Source: Globisporangium splendens
Lineage: Eukaryota > Oomycota > Peronosporomycetes > Pythiales > Pythiaceae
Length of the DNA: 64,000 bases
Direction of reading: 5' to 3'
Assembly (NCBI GenBank): GCA_006386115.1
Contig: VFIW01000004.1
Coordinates: 124,001-188,000 of the forward strand
How positions within the stretch are numbered: the stretch's first letter is position 1; every line of letters starts with the position of its first letter. The translations under genes and the position numbers were made by a program. Positions 39,227-51,499 of the stretch are shown here, one piece after another. Below the pieces are notes generated by a model that saw only the letters and a list, made by a program, of their open reading frames with translations, was not told where the DNA came from and searched no databases.

Positions 39227-39843
39227 ATCCAACGGATAGCCTGTTTTGCCTCGCCGACCCCGACACAGTGGATTCAGGTACATCGAGAGAACGAAGGAGT
39301 CGATTCACCAGAAAACTGAGCTGCCAAAGGTAAGAAAGTATCTTGGCCACTTCCACGAAGCGGCTTGCACTTGCCAAGGCTGAACCGAGCTCTGTTTGTG
39401 ATAAATGCCTTTGGTGCGAGCCAGAGTTCGGAAAATCTCAGCGACAACCGATTTTCTGAGCATCGAAGCCAGTGCACTTGCAGGAATGCTGATGCCTGGA
39501 ATAAAGTATGCAAGAAACAAGACGCTGCGCCTTCCATTGCCGTAATCTTACGTTTTGTCATGTTTCAGGTCGTTGAAACTAATGCGGCGTTGGAGATGGA
39601 AAATTCTCGACTGAAAGAGCTTTTGCGTCGCACAATGGAAGAGGTGCGAACACTATGCATGACCAAGCACACAGGAAACTCTTGTGCTCAACTGACGCTT
39701 CCGAATTCTTGGTGCCAGATTGAATTTGTAAGCGAGGCTTTTGGGTATGACTCGAAGGCAGATTCAGCAAGAAAAGGACGTAGAAATGAGCTGTGTTAAG
39801 ACTTTTCACGGACAAAGTGGACTTCATTTTATCAAATGAAGAA
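39227..39843 (+). other. Possible terminal exon of the NHL gene (39569-39799)
   Basis: After a good acceptor (TGTTTCAG) at 39568, an open stretch reads VVETNAALEMENSRLKELL and RRTMEEVRTL, a short coiled coil, ending at a stop at 39797-39799. This could be the last exon of the upstream gene. Nothing else recognised in this interval. Confidence 0.35.
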
Positions 39844-40881
39844 TCACTGACGGTTCACTCGTTCCGTTTTCTTCGCTTCTTCGAGGATACGAATTTGAGG
39901 GACGACTTCGACTGGGTTCACGAGTAGCTTCTCCCCGGTGCGGATTGCAGCGGCGATGTTGTTGTAGTACACATCGTACGTCCCCGTTTTGCTTGGGATG
40001 ACTTGTGCGACGCCATCAGCACCGACAAACTTCCCGAACTGCGACTCAGGCTCGTCTCCAAACCCAGCGTCTCCTGGACGCAGTCCTTCACGGAGTTGCG
40101 GCTCTTGGATATCCTCGCCGTACTTCTCAAACTTTCCCTTCGAACCTTCAATGATGTACTTTGGTCCGAGGTCTTTCACCATCATACCCGCCGTGAGAAT
40201 CACCTGTAACTGAGGGAACTTGCTGTATTTGAACTCCAAGCGGAAGTAATCGTCGTTCTCACCACCTTCGCGTTGGACTTGCACATCGGCGTCGACGGCA
40301 TCAGGCTCACCAAACAATTGCAGAGCCTGGTCCACGAGGTGAGCGCCTAAATCGTAGAGCACGCCGCCACCAAGTTCGGCTTGCTCCTTCCAGTACCCCT
40401 TGAGCGATGGGCGGTAGCGGTCATAATGCGCCTCATACTTGACAAGGTCACCAAATGCGCCACTGTCGATGAGCGATCGCACGGTCAGGAAGTCACTGTC
40501 CCAGCGTCGGTTCTGGAACACGGCAAAGAGCACGCCATTCTCCTTGGCCAGGTCGACGAGCTCTTGCGCGTCCTTTGCCGCGATCGTCAAGGGTTTGTCG
40601 ACCACGACGTGCTTCTTCGCCAGGATCGCTTGCTTGGCTTGCTCAAAGTGCACGTGCGTTGGCGTCGAGATCACGATCAGTTCGACGGGGGCGGCGACCA
40701 GCTCGTCCATGGAGCGAACGATCTGCGGCGCTGGCTGCAACACCGAGCTCTTGGACGTCGAGCGTTCGAGCACGTGCGTGAGCGCAAACTTGCCCGAGCT
40801 CATCAGCAGAGGCGCGTGGAACACGCTCGAACCCGTGCCGAAGCCCACGAGACCCACTGGGATGAGAGGAGAAGACGCCAT
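39844..40881 (-). CDS. Gfo/Idh/MocA-family NAD(P)-dependent oxidoreductase
   Basis: 345 residues, single exon, usual length for the family. N-terminal Rossmann fold with GFGTGSS (13-19), then the active-site lysine motif DKP (residues 95-97, EKP in many members), followed by the C-terminal alpha/beta domain (KYEAHYDRYRP, GGGVLYDLGAHLVDQAL). The layout matches bacterial and fungal YdgJ/YvaA-like sugar or inositol dehydrogenases. Substrate cannot be told from sequence. No targeting signal is obvious, so it is probably cytosolic. A strong oomycete core promoter lies about 50 nt upstream. Confidence 0.9.
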   Translation of the reverse strand: MASSPLIPVGLVGFGTGSSVFHAPLLMSSGKFALTHVLERSTSKSSVLQPAPQIVRSMDELVAAPVELIVISTPTHVHFEQAKQAILAKKHVVVDKPLTIAAKDAQELVDLAKENGVLFAVFQNRRWDSDFLTVRSLIDSGAFGDLVKYEAHYDRYRPSLKGYWKEQAELGGGVLYDLGAHLVDQALQLFGEPDAVDADVQVQREGGENDDYFRLEFKYSKFPQLQVILTAGMMVKDLGPKYIIEGSKGKFEKYGEDIQEPQLREGLRPGDAGFGDEPESQFGKFVGADGVAQVIPSKTGTYDVYYNNIAAAIRTGEKLLVNPVEVVPQIRILEEAKKTERVNRQ

Positions 40882-41556
40882 TGTCTAAGGGAGATGGATG
40901 ATGAGGACGCGGCGTTGCTTGGAGATCGCAAATTGGAGAATGAGTGCCAAGCAGAGAAGATCGAGGGAGAGGAGCTTTTCGATGACTGCAACAGACCATC
41001 ACTCACGTCACACAGGACAAAGTGTTGGGTGAGAGAGACCAGCAATGTCAGTCACCATTAACATTCCACCAATCAGATAGCTGAAAGGATATATTTTCGC
41101 CAATCAGCGCTCGGGAAACAGCCAACAGCGAAGAGATGGGTCGGCTCCATTTTTGCTCGACACATCATTGTTATGGCGAGCGGTCTCAAGGCCGCAGGAA
41201 CGTGTGGTGTGCTTGCTTGCAGTGCTCACATCACACTGAGAGTCGAGTGTTTTGTGTGTTTTGTGCAGCAAACTGCCCAAACTTGTTTGCCTCAACATTC
41301 CAAGCCGCATGCAGTCATTCAATCCGATCTGCGACTGAACAAACGTGAGAACCGTAAATAACAGGTGTCCACATCTCCCATAACGAACCAGTCGACACCG
41401 AATGTGCAACAAACCTTCGAGCATCACTCTGACGCATTCAGCCGACTTTGGTAGCAGTGCTACTGTCTTTAGTTAACTCATTGTCTTCGTGGTCGCTGGT
41501 ACATATTCACAAGTCTATAGGGTTGAAAGACGAAACAGCACGCGCACAGGACACCC
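40882..41556. other. Divergent promoter of oxidoreductase and GCN2, with two CCAAT boxes
   Basis: CCAATCAG occurs at 41069-41076 and again at 41100-41107, 31 bp apart and on the same strand, a typical NF-Y-type arrangement. No gene in between. Confidence 0.5.
40928..40944 (-). promoter_or_regulatory. Inr + FPR core promoter of oxidoreductase gene
   Basis: Minus-strand CTCATTCTCCAATTTGC follows the oomycete composite core promoter GCTCATTYYNCAWTTTNYY almost perfectly and lies about 47-63 nt upstream of ATG 40881. This is the best such match in the window. Confidence 0.65.
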
Positions 41557-44500
41557 ATGGCGAAGAAGAAAGGGAAGAAGAAAGCGGCAACTGGTGCGGA
41601 CTGACGACTGCTAAACGTCTATAGCGCGAATGCCTGTGCGTGACTAACCCTCTCGTGCTGCTCTTCCCCTGTGTGTATTGCCACGTCTCTCTGTTCGCAG
41701 AACCCAACGCGCAGCCTCCGCACGAGTCGACGGCGCCTGCCAAGCCATTGGCCCCGTCCACGCTCTGGGACGCCGAGACGCTGCAGCAAGCGCTCGAGCT
41801 GCAGGCACAGGAGCTGGAGGTGCTGCAGGCCATCTACGACCAGGACCTCGTGCTGAAAACGTCGACGCTCGTGTACAATTACATTTTCACGATCCGCTTG
41901 TTCTGCGAAGCCTTCGATGGTGCGACGGGCAACGCGGCGGCGACGGCCGAAGTGCTGCTGCATATCGATTTTGGACGCGCGTACCCGCTGAAACAGGCCG
42001 CTGCGGTCGCTGTGGAACTGAAACATGGACTCTCGAAGGACGAGACAAAGCAGCTGACGAAGGAGCTGGAGAAGCTCTCCGAGGAGAAGATCGGCGACGT
42101 CATGGCGTACGACCTCGTGATGCACGCGACCGAGTTTATCCAGGAACATCTGAAGGACCAGTCGTCGTTTTTTGATCAGATGATGCAGCGGCAGCAGGAT
42201 CGCGAGAACGAGAAAAAGCGTGCCGAAGAGAAACTCCATCAGCTGGAGGAAGAGGAAACACTCGCGAAGAACCAAGAGATTCTCGCGATCATCGACGCCG
42301 AACGGAAGCGGAAGCAGGAGAAAATGAAGAAACGCAACAACACGCGGCGACGACGCCGTCATCGGTCGAGCATCGACATGGTGGACGAGTACGGCGACAG
42401 TCAGGACGAGCTCGATGGCAGTGACGGCGATCTGGAGAGCAGCAGCGACCGCGTGTCCACGATCCCCGAGCGGCAGCGCTCGATGGACGACCAATTTGAG
42501 GACGACGATGACGACGACGGATCCAGTAGCAACTCAGACTCGTCATCGGAGCATGACGCGATGGATTCTGAGCACCTGCAGTCGCGCTACCATGGCGATT
42601 TCAAAGAGCTCGGTCTGCTGGGTCGTGGTGGCGGAGGCGAAGTCGTGAAGGTGCGCAATCGACTCGATCGACAGCTATACGCTGTCAAGAAAGTGAAACT
42701 GGATTCCGAGGACCCGACGATGAAGAAGAAGATCCTGCGCGAGGTGAAAACGATTTCGCGGATGCAGCATCGCCACATTGTGCGCTACTTTCAGGCGTGG
42801 ATCGAAGGCGACAGTGGTGGACTCAGTGACGATGGTGACGACGACGAGTCTAGCGATGACGATTTCGAGGACTCGGAGGAAGAGGATGACAGTGTGTCGT
42901 TATATGACGAGCATGGTGTGCAGGAGCGAAGCAGCGAGTCGTCGGATATGATGAACGAGGAGGGACTGGACCTCGCGACCAACACAACGGATGAGGATGA
43001 CGACTGGCTGGGCACGATGAACCGAAGTGTGGGACTCTGGTCGTCCAAGCACGATAGTCGTCGGAGCTCGAATCCGTTCCGGAAAAGCCTGGTGAATTCG
43101 GTCCATGACGATGGCTTCGAGTGGGAGGGTCTCGAAGAAGCACCCATCGATGAGGAAGGCGAGGATTCAAGCGACGATGATGACGGACAATACCGACGGA
43201 AACGACAAGCACACCAGTCCACAAGACCACCGAAGCGAAAGAGCGAGAAGCTGTACATCCAGATGGAGTTCTGCGAGGGTAAAGCGCTGCGTGAAGTCAT
43301 CGACAAAGGTTCGCTGTGGACCGAACCCGACAAGATCTGGACGCTGTTTCGTCAAATCCTGGAAGCGATCGTGTACATCCACCGACAGGGCATCATCCAT
43401 CGTGATATCAAGCCGCCAAACATATTCCTAGACGCCGAAGGAACCGTGAAGCTCGGTGATTTCGGGCTCGCGGTGCGTCCGCCAAAGATCCTCGACGACG
43501 ATATGAACGAGAATTCTGTGGGCATTGGAGAATCTGCTGGGGTACTGGACACGTCGACGGGGACGTTCCTTTCCACGGGGTCGTCGGCTGCGGAATTGTA
43601 TGGCCGACTGAAGCTGGAAAACCTCGAGAGCACTCGTGTTACGCCACTACCTCGCGCGGCACATGAAGAGTTTACGAGTTTTATGTCGGCGTCTGAGATG
43701 GAGAATTCGAATATCACCACTGGTGTGGGCACAGCCTTTTACCGTGCACCGGAACAGGAAAAAGAAGGGCAGCGATACAATCAGAAGGCCGACATGTTTT
43801 CACTCGGGATTCTGTTCTTCGAGATGTGGTCTCCGCCATTCACTACCGGAATGGAGCGCGCCCAGGCACTGATTGGATTGCGAGAGAAGCATGCGCTGCC
43901 TCCAGAGTTCAAAGCTCCCGATACCGTGAAAGAGATCGTGCTCTGGCTGTGCAATCCCAACCCAGCAGCACGGCCCAATGCTGCGGAGCTCTTGGCGAGT
44001 CCGCTTCTACCCGCCAAGATGGAAGTCGAAGGCACGTACTTGAAGGAAGCGCTGGAGATTCTCGCCAACCCCGAAGGAAAGTTCTTTTGCCAGCTGATTG
44101 ATGCGCTGCTCACACAGGAGCCTGTCAACCACATTGACTACACATACGATCATCTGGAGTCGGTGAAAATGCGCAGCTACATGATCGAGCTCCGTGCCAA
44201 GAGCTACGTGAAGAACGTGTTACAGGTATGCTATTGCTTTGACGTCATACTTGATATTAGTTGTTTATGTATGTGCGTGTGGTGGTGTTTTTTCCAGAAA
44301 GTATTCGAACGACATGGTGCTGTCGAGCATACGACTCCATTGCTGATGCCTCGAGCCCCGGAGCAGAATTACACTGGCATCCCATTGACGACGCCGCAGA
44401 ATTCGTGCGGCTTATTAGACGGAGCTGGCGTTTCTGTGTCCCTCCCATTCGACCTGACAGAGCGCCTGGCGCGGTTTGTGGCTCGCCACAACATCATGCG

Positions 44501-46403
44501 CCTCAAGTGCTACCAGTTCGACCGCGTGTATCGGAAAAACATTGTCGGCGGCCACCCTCGAGAGCTCATGGAGTCCGATTTTGATATCATCTGGGACGAC
44601 CGCGGTCCGTCGCGATTCATGGAGCTCGAAGGACTGGAAGTGGTCGCGGAGGTGATTGACAACCTCGGATCGTCGCTGGGATCCTACTACCTTCGCTTTA
44701 ATGATGCGCGCATCACGCGAGCGATCCTGGAGTTATGCAATGTCCCCCAGACAGCTCGGCGAGAGATCCTGAAGCTTCTGGCAAACGAAGCCTCGTCTCG
44801 CGTGCATGCAGGCGTTGCGTCCACCATCCCACTGAGCATGAAACCAGGACGAGCGAAGTTCATTGCCCGGAAGATCAAGGAGCATGGTGCATCGCAGGAC
44901 TCCATTGACGCGCTGAAACCGTTTTTCCTGCTTCCAGAAGACTGTGCGACGTCGCTCGAGGTGATTGAGCACGAGATTCAGAGGCTGTTTGCGAAAAACC
45001 TGGCGATCAACAAGGCAAAGGATGACAAAAGCATCGCGACGGAACGCAAGCATTCGCAGCGGCGAGACACGCAGCTACGCCGTGTGTTTAAAGACTGCAA
45101 CGAAGGAATTGCGGCACTACGGCACTTGCTCGATGGCATCGAATTCTTTCGTCTCTCGAGGCATGTGTGCACGCGCCTTGATCTTGGGCTGAGTCCTCGT
45201 CCTGAGCGATACGTGTCGGGATTCATTTTCCAGGCGGTTCTTATGGCCACGAGCGCCATCCATCCAGCGGTAGCCTCGACCATGAAAGCCACGACAACGA
45301 GTACACAGGTCATCGCTGAAGGAGGACGGTATGACACGCTCATCACGCGGTTCAAGCTGCCAGCCGCATACGTAAAGTCTTCGTCAGTGGCTGCCATGGG
45401 CGTTCGGTTCTCCATCGACAAGATCGTGTCCTGCGTGGTCGACTCCATGAGCCCAACGGTAGCGGAGCCCAAGGCTTTGTGCCACGATCTGCTGGGCGGA
45501 GCTCGCAAGATTCTGGTGTGTACGGCAGGCAAAGCCACGGACACGGTGCTGCTCCGCATGCAGATCTCGCTGATGCTCTGGAACCACGGCATTGGCGCCG
45601 ATTACCTGCACCCCGACCCGCTGCACCTGGAAGACCTCGAGGACTACTGCGCGCAGCAGGGGATCCACTGGATGGTGATCGTGCAGAAGCACATGATGCG
45701 CGAGAAGAAGCAGGTCAAGATCCGCACGGTGAAGAATCCGTCCGAGCCGGACGTGGTCGTGAGCTCCTCGTCGCTTGTCGACACGGTCGTAGAGCTCCTC
45801 GCGAGTGGGAAGAGCTCTCACCACAATGAGTCTACCAGTGGTGGCGGACGCAGCGCACACACGTATGACCATGGACTAAATGGGAGCCATGGCCCTGGCG
45901 GCACGCATCAACGCGGCGGACGAGAGAACGCAGCAGGCGGAGCGGGCTTCCAGCCGGTCTTTGACGTCAAAGTCGTCGACGGCAAGCACCACGTGGGGAA
46001 AGACAGCAACGGCAAGAACAAAAACAACTCGATGGACAACCAAAAGATCACGCGGCGCGTGTCCAAGTGGATCACGTCGAGCTTCTCGTCCCGAGGCGAC
46101 GAAGCCATGAAGGTTTTGTCGGTCGATCTTCCGTTTGCGCTCGTGCGCGAACTCTCGTCGGCGCTGATGGAGCACGGCGGCATCGACGGTCTCGACATCG
46201 TCTGCGCCAACTACCCGCGGTATCGAAAGCAGCTGCGGTACACGACGGACGAGATCCTGGCGCTGGAGCCGAAGGGCGGGCGAGAACGCTACGTGCTGCT
46301 GCATAGCCTCGTGGACGACCGGTACGACCTCATGTCGCTCGCTCAGTCTTCAAAATCTGGACGGAAACAGCACAACAACGCAGCCATGAAGCGAAGTCCT
46401 TGA
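41557..46403 (+). CDS. GCN2: eIF2-alpha kinase GCN2
   Basis: Senses uncharged tRNA under amino-acid starvation and phosphorylates eIF2-alpha. Exons: 41557-41593, 41701-44225, 44298-46403, 1,555 residues. Domains in order: Lys-rich start, RWD domain (ELQAQELEVLQAIYDQD, for GCN1 binding), charged coil, kinase with GRGGGGEVVKV, AVKKVKL, a long acidic insert (about 42810-43230), HRDIKPPNIF (43396-), GDFGLAV and the GVGTAFYRAPEQ activation loop; then a HisRS-like domain (VFERHGAVEHTTPLL, YQFDRVYRKN, GGRYDTLI) and an anticodon-binding-like end. No pseudokinase is seen. The second intron (72 nt) is stop-free and in frame; its translation is hydrophobic and unlike the family, and GT/AG sites are good, so it is removed here. 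Confidence 0.93.
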
Positions 46404-46621
46404 GGTGGCTGCAAATGCAGTGTACTCGGAATTCATTGTTTGCAGTGAGTGGATCACGACGCGTATAAATCGATCACCCGTGTGTAAGAAAGGAATACAG
46501 AAAAGAGCAAAGCGAGTACCCATGCTGTGGATGCGGTTTGCCATCCTTCCATTCATTTTTTTGTTTCCTTTTGCCGAAAGTCATTGGCTCAAACTCTATG
46601 CAGTCATTGGTATCGTCACAT
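46404..46621. other. Convergent 3' spacer
   Basis: About 220 nt between the stop codons of GCN2 and the minus-strand neighbour; presumably overlapping 3' UTRs. Confidence 0.5.
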
Positions 46622-47937
46622 CTATGGATCTGCCACGTCCAAACCCAAGTTACGGAAGCTGTGAACGAATAAATGCAAACAGAAAAGCGTAAATATAGAG
46701 CCACAGTAATGAAGGAGCAACACACAAGAGAGGATACGTACGTCTTGGCTTGCTTTGCGTAAATGGCTTCCACCTGCTGGCGGAACTTGTCGTCTTCTTG
46801 GACAGCCTTCTGTAAAGCAGCAGTGAAAATCTAACAACGCATAACGCGGCGGTAATGGTCAGTATTCCACAAGTCCCACAAGGAAAGCAAAGCTCGCTTA
46901 CCTCTTGCGTGATGCCGTGCGTCTTCATCAACGCCTCGCTGAGCTGCTCGACCTGCTCCAGGTACAAGTGCTGGAACTCCTCCATGGCCTTGTTGGCGTT
47001 CGTGATGCCCTCGGTCTTGGCGTGCGCCAACATGTCCTTCAGCGCCGTCTCCATGCCGTTGACCAGCGACGTGAAGATCTCCAGTGTCTTCTCCGCCGTC
47101 ATGTGGTCCGGGACGTCCACTGGCTCTGGCGCTGGGAACACACTCTGCATGATCTGCTGCAGCTCCTGCTGAAGCGCAAGGATTTCGGCGTCCTCGGCGA
47201 ACTTCTCAAACGCGGCTTCAAGGCTCTGGCGGCTCCATTGACGCTTCCCGACAATCTGCAGGTGTCACATAATTTCAAATACAACGAGTCAGGACTCACA
47301 CAACGAAAATGATTCGTGGCTATGCACAGACACACCTCTTGCTCCAAGGCCTCCATCATCTGGTACAACTGCTGCATGAGCGCTTGCTTGAACTGGTTGT
47401 CGTCCAACTCGATGTTGTTCGACTTCATGTACGTGTGCATGGCGTTCTCGATCTCTGGGATTTGTTTCTACAAGCACACACACACAGCAGCAATATGCAG
47501 CAATACGCATCAGTTAGCATCTCTCTATTCCACATCACCCACCATATGACGCGTCAATAAATACTTACGAAGAGCGCCTGCACGTTCGTGATGAGCTCCG
47601 CGAAGAACTGGGTCATCTCCTTGTGCGGGATCTCCTCGAACGCGACGGGACTGTACTTGTTGCCCGCGGACGCTGGCGCCGACGACGCGTCCCACCACAT
47701 CTTGCCGACGCCCACGATCGCACCGACGATGGCGACACCCGCGACGATCCCCGTGACGTCGTTCGCGTAGTGCTCGGGGATCCGGTGGTGCTGCTGCTGC
47801 TGCGCAGCCACCTGGCGGGTTTGGCGCGCAACGACGCTCTGCGCGCCGAACTGCGCCTCGAAGGCAGTGGAGGCGCTGCGCACGGCGGCACGCGCGCTCT
47901 GCTGTGTGGCGCGGCGCGTGAACACTCCGAAGACCAT
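46622..47937 (-). CDS. Unrecognised, probable mitochondrial membrane protein
   Basis: Five exons by splice sites: 47569-47937, 47336-47467, 46902-47255, 46742-46830 and 46622-46658; all phases fit, 326 residues. The N-terminus is rich in Arg, Ala and Ser without acidic residues (VFGVFTRRATQQSARAAVRS), like a mitochondrial presequence. One membrane segment follows (VTGIVAGVAIVGAIVGVG). The remaining 240 residues are helical and acidic, probably facing one compartment: MTQFFAELITNVQALFKQ, FKQALMQQLYQMMEAL, LEIFTSLVNGMETALKDML, EEFQHLYLEQVEQLSEALM. I do not recognise a family. The ending TFRNLGLDVADP comes from a 37-nt last exon. Confidence 0.8.
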
Positions 47938-50900
47938 GGCTGCTGCTGTGTGCTGCCTCTTGCTTGTCTCTTGCTTGTGCTTTCAATTACGCTTGGCGCA
48001 GATTTGACGCGCAAACCATGAAAATGCTGCCCAGTCAAAGCGTTGGCCCCTGAATGGACAACGCGTTGCAGGATTGCGGTCGAGTGTCACCCTACAGCAA
48101 GAAGAAGGATTAAATTGGGTCATGATTGTCCTATATCGATCGAGGAGTAGGACAGTGAATGTCCTACTCCTCACTCAATCGTGCTCAAATAGGGAGTGGA
48201 AACAGGACCACATTTCAACAACAATGGGACACAATAAAAGTACAAATAGGACATCGAATAAATGAACGTCAGACACATGTGACGACACCAAGTGAACGCA
48301 ACGAGGACACAAGTGGAATAGGACAACTGCTTCGCAAAAAATGTCTCGCAAAAAGCCATCACGCTGCAGCAAGTGCAATGACGAATCCCGTTGGCGCTGT
48401 GCCTGGATCGACGGCCGCGAACGATATCCACGGTTTCACGTTACCGCTTGCGAACTGCGACAGTAAAAAACTCGCCAGCAAAGTCGCTCGACAGGCAAGT
48501 CAATCAACAATCAAGAAATGCGATCTTTTTGCTGTGGATCTTCTGTCGATGGACCCATTTCGGAGGAGGATCCTGTAGAAGCCATGCCAACTGCCTAATC
48601 TCGAAACGCTTTCCTGACAAGCGAAACCGTCTCGATCGGTTTGAAAAGCACGTGTTTCTGTGTCTCGCTTGTACCGTAGGAGGTGCTGCAATTTTGAGAT
48701 GTTCGTAGAGGCGCTACCACGATCTTTCCTGCGTGAATTTTTCAGTTTGCATTACGACTATAAATAAATGCGAAGATTAATATGTATGCAAGCGAGACTC
48801 GTGTGCATGTGTTTGCGTCTCCGCAATGCGTACTCACCCATTACTACGGAAGTATGGTGAAAACAATCTGTTGCCGAAATTTTGGACAGTAGAAAATAGG
48901 GCTCAACCGTATAATGAATGGGTGCGACACCAGCGAAGCGATTGCCAGTCGCCGTTGAAGAGCAGTGCTTCTTTGAGACCAGAAGCATGGGTGTGGCGTC
49001 GCCGACTCTTTTTAGCAACTGGATCCCGAGCCATCTTTTGCTCTTGGTGGATCGCCTCATTTTCGCATATCCCAACAAGAAAACAAGCTGTTTGAGGCGG
49101 AAGATATCAGATGAAGGAGATTATGGGTTGCTAGTGCGTTGATGCCCCACTCTTGCAGCGCATTTTATGGATTGCTTGTAATCTTCAGCGATTCTGGAAC
49201 TGCTTGGAATGGATTCTCTTTGCGTTCTTATGCGCATATCATACCATACGTACGCATGAGTTGTTCTCTCCGAAATAATTCGTGTGTCGTTACTAACCTT
49301 TTGCTTGCATACGTTTGGATTCTCCATCTCCACTGCTAGGCGACCTACAGGTTACTCACAGCAGGTGCGTCAATTGCACTTTTCTCTTGCAGCACGCAAG
49401 GTCCGCCAGTCTTTTAACATTTCTCACATGCTAAAAAAGTAGAGAAAATCTTGCATCTGTTCGCACTCCAAAAGATACCTCTGCTACAACAAACACCCAC
49501 TTTCGCGACTATCTTATTGATTCTACATGTGCATGCGATTAACTTTCGTTTGCATACGATGCAATGAACGAGTCCAGTGTCAGTGATGGCGTATTGCAAG
49601 GTGCACACGCGACATCAGCAAATCACGGGAACGAGCAAGCGTGTGTGAACACCCAACTGGCGAATTTGGTGGGTAAACCGTGGTGCTTATTGTGCAGAAG
49701 CACATGTACAGTGCCGAGATTTGCCAGACGGTATCCAGACGAAAGTGCAGGTACGACCGAGAGTGGGAGCTGCATAAGCACATTGGCCACAACAGCAAAC
49801 GCAGCTTCCGCGAACGCGCCGTGTTCGTATTTCCATCAACCGGAGTGCAAACTGAAGCTCACGATGGCACCACGGCCGTAGTTTGTTCCGTATGCCTCCG
49901 CAATTACGGTTTTGCTTTTTTTCTTTGCAGGCGCGTTCGGCAAAACCAGCTGGTTTCGCATCAGCTCCAGGAGAGTGGTTTTGTGTCCATGCTCACTGTG
50001 GTTCGATGCACCCAAAGCCCAGCTGGTTGCAAAGAAGACCCCCAGATGACCGACCAAAGCTTGCATGTTGGTCGTTGCCGCACTTTTGGCGCTCCTGTGC
50101 TGTGCTCGCTCACCACCGCAAGGAGTGAGCGCTTCTCCGCAGCAACCTGCTGCACCCGCTCTTCGCCCCGAGAGATCTTCTTCCCCACTGCTGCCTGCTA
50201 CTCCCGCTCTTCGCTCGATTCGGTGGTGAAACCTCAACACAAGCGCGGATATGGCGCACCAACGATATGAAAAAATCTAGTGGAAGGTTCGCCAGAGAGA
50301 AGCGCTGCATCAACGATCCTGGAGGCAAGATACAATTACAGCATCGATGGATCGACCAAATGATCCATTATCCATTCAAGTGCAAAGCGGATTGATTCGC
50401 GATTTTCGAACAAACTGCTTCGCGATGCCTATCCGATCTATAGATAGTCCACCAGCGCGAGATCAAAAACTCGAAAATCGAAATTCGCGCACCGCTGGGT
50501 AATTTGGTGCGGTTTTGCACGACAAAAAGTATCCTTGTGACAAGGACTTTTTGCAATTATTGACAAAACGGGCAGACAAATCGCGTGAACTGGCTCTCTC
50601 TCTCTCTCGTTTGTGATACAGCAACATTGCAGAGTCAGCAAGCGATGACGGGAAACAGAAAATCGGTATGTAAAAGAAGAGTCCAAGCGAAGAAGTCACA
50701 ACAGCTTAGACGCAGCATGCGAGCACTTTTGCATGGGCAATGACTTTCTTGGATAGCATCGCACACATGGACATTCCGTATCCCCCACACTGCTGCTGCC
50801 GTTGTTTTTGTGCTCACTCAGTGTTGAGGTGTCTGGATGTATCTGGGTCACCCTTGCGCTCCAGCTGGTGCGTCAGCCCTGCCCCTCCCAATCCCTCTGC

Positions 50901-51499
50901 TCACCCTTGTGCTGTTCCAGCCAACTCAAAGCCCGACAATAAAGCACGATACAAAAAGACTTCTCGAGCCTCCGTAGAGTGCACGCAGACGAGGTGAACT
51001 GAACATCCGCCGCGCCGCCAGCTGGTTTTGAAGTGTGCGACGCCATTCTATTTTTCTACACGCTGCAAGCGGCGGGTTTTACTCTGGCGTTCAGTATGCG
51101 CGCCGTAGAACTTCAGTCCGCCAGCTGGAATCGCATAACCACACGGCACTTTACACGGGTCTGGAGCCGCGAGAAAGGGCAGCCTCCCACTCTTTTTTGG
51201 CGCGGACTAGGGATACTGTCGCCTGTTGTTGTCAGGCGGCGTTCTCCTTGGTTGACAGTATCGGCGCAAGCGAACGCGGGGAGACTCGCACGTCCATTAC
51301 ATAATTCATTTTGCTCGGTCGCTGCCACGAAGTTCAAACACACACACGTTCACAGCGCGCGTCCACCCCCAAGACATCAATCAAAAGTCATTAGCTTATC
51401 CTGCTTCGCTCTTCCGCCCTCGACGATCGTCACCACAAAAAAGGCACCACGAGTTCCTCCAGCGTACCACCACCCACCATCTCACAGCAAAGCAGAACG
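47938..51499. other. 3.6-kb region without a supported gene
   Basis: No long coding frame with recognisable domains on either strand. Local items: near-palindromic GTCCTA/TAGGAC runs at 48125-48170; a 41-codon frame at 48341-48466 with C-x2-C and further Cys/Trp (RCSKCNDESRWRCAW), possibly a transposase or zinc-finger scrap; broken frames at 49560-50270 that look like decayed coding sequence; a (CT)n run near 50598-50611. The right end is the bZIP promoter. Possibly old transposon remains. Confidence 0.4.
51306..51312 (+). promoter_or_regulatory. Initiator-like element of bZIP gene
   Basis: TCATTTT matches YCAYTYY about 190 nt upstream of ATG 51500. Weak alone. Confidence 0.3.

Noticed and set aside
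41619..42494. Minus-strand open frame opposite GCN2
   Set aside because: Leu/Arg/His-rich shadow of the RWD and charged region of GCN2.
49560..50270. Possible zinc-finger or transposase gene
   Set aside because: Short overlapping frames on both strands with scattered Cys/His, none forming a standard finger; at most a decayed relic.
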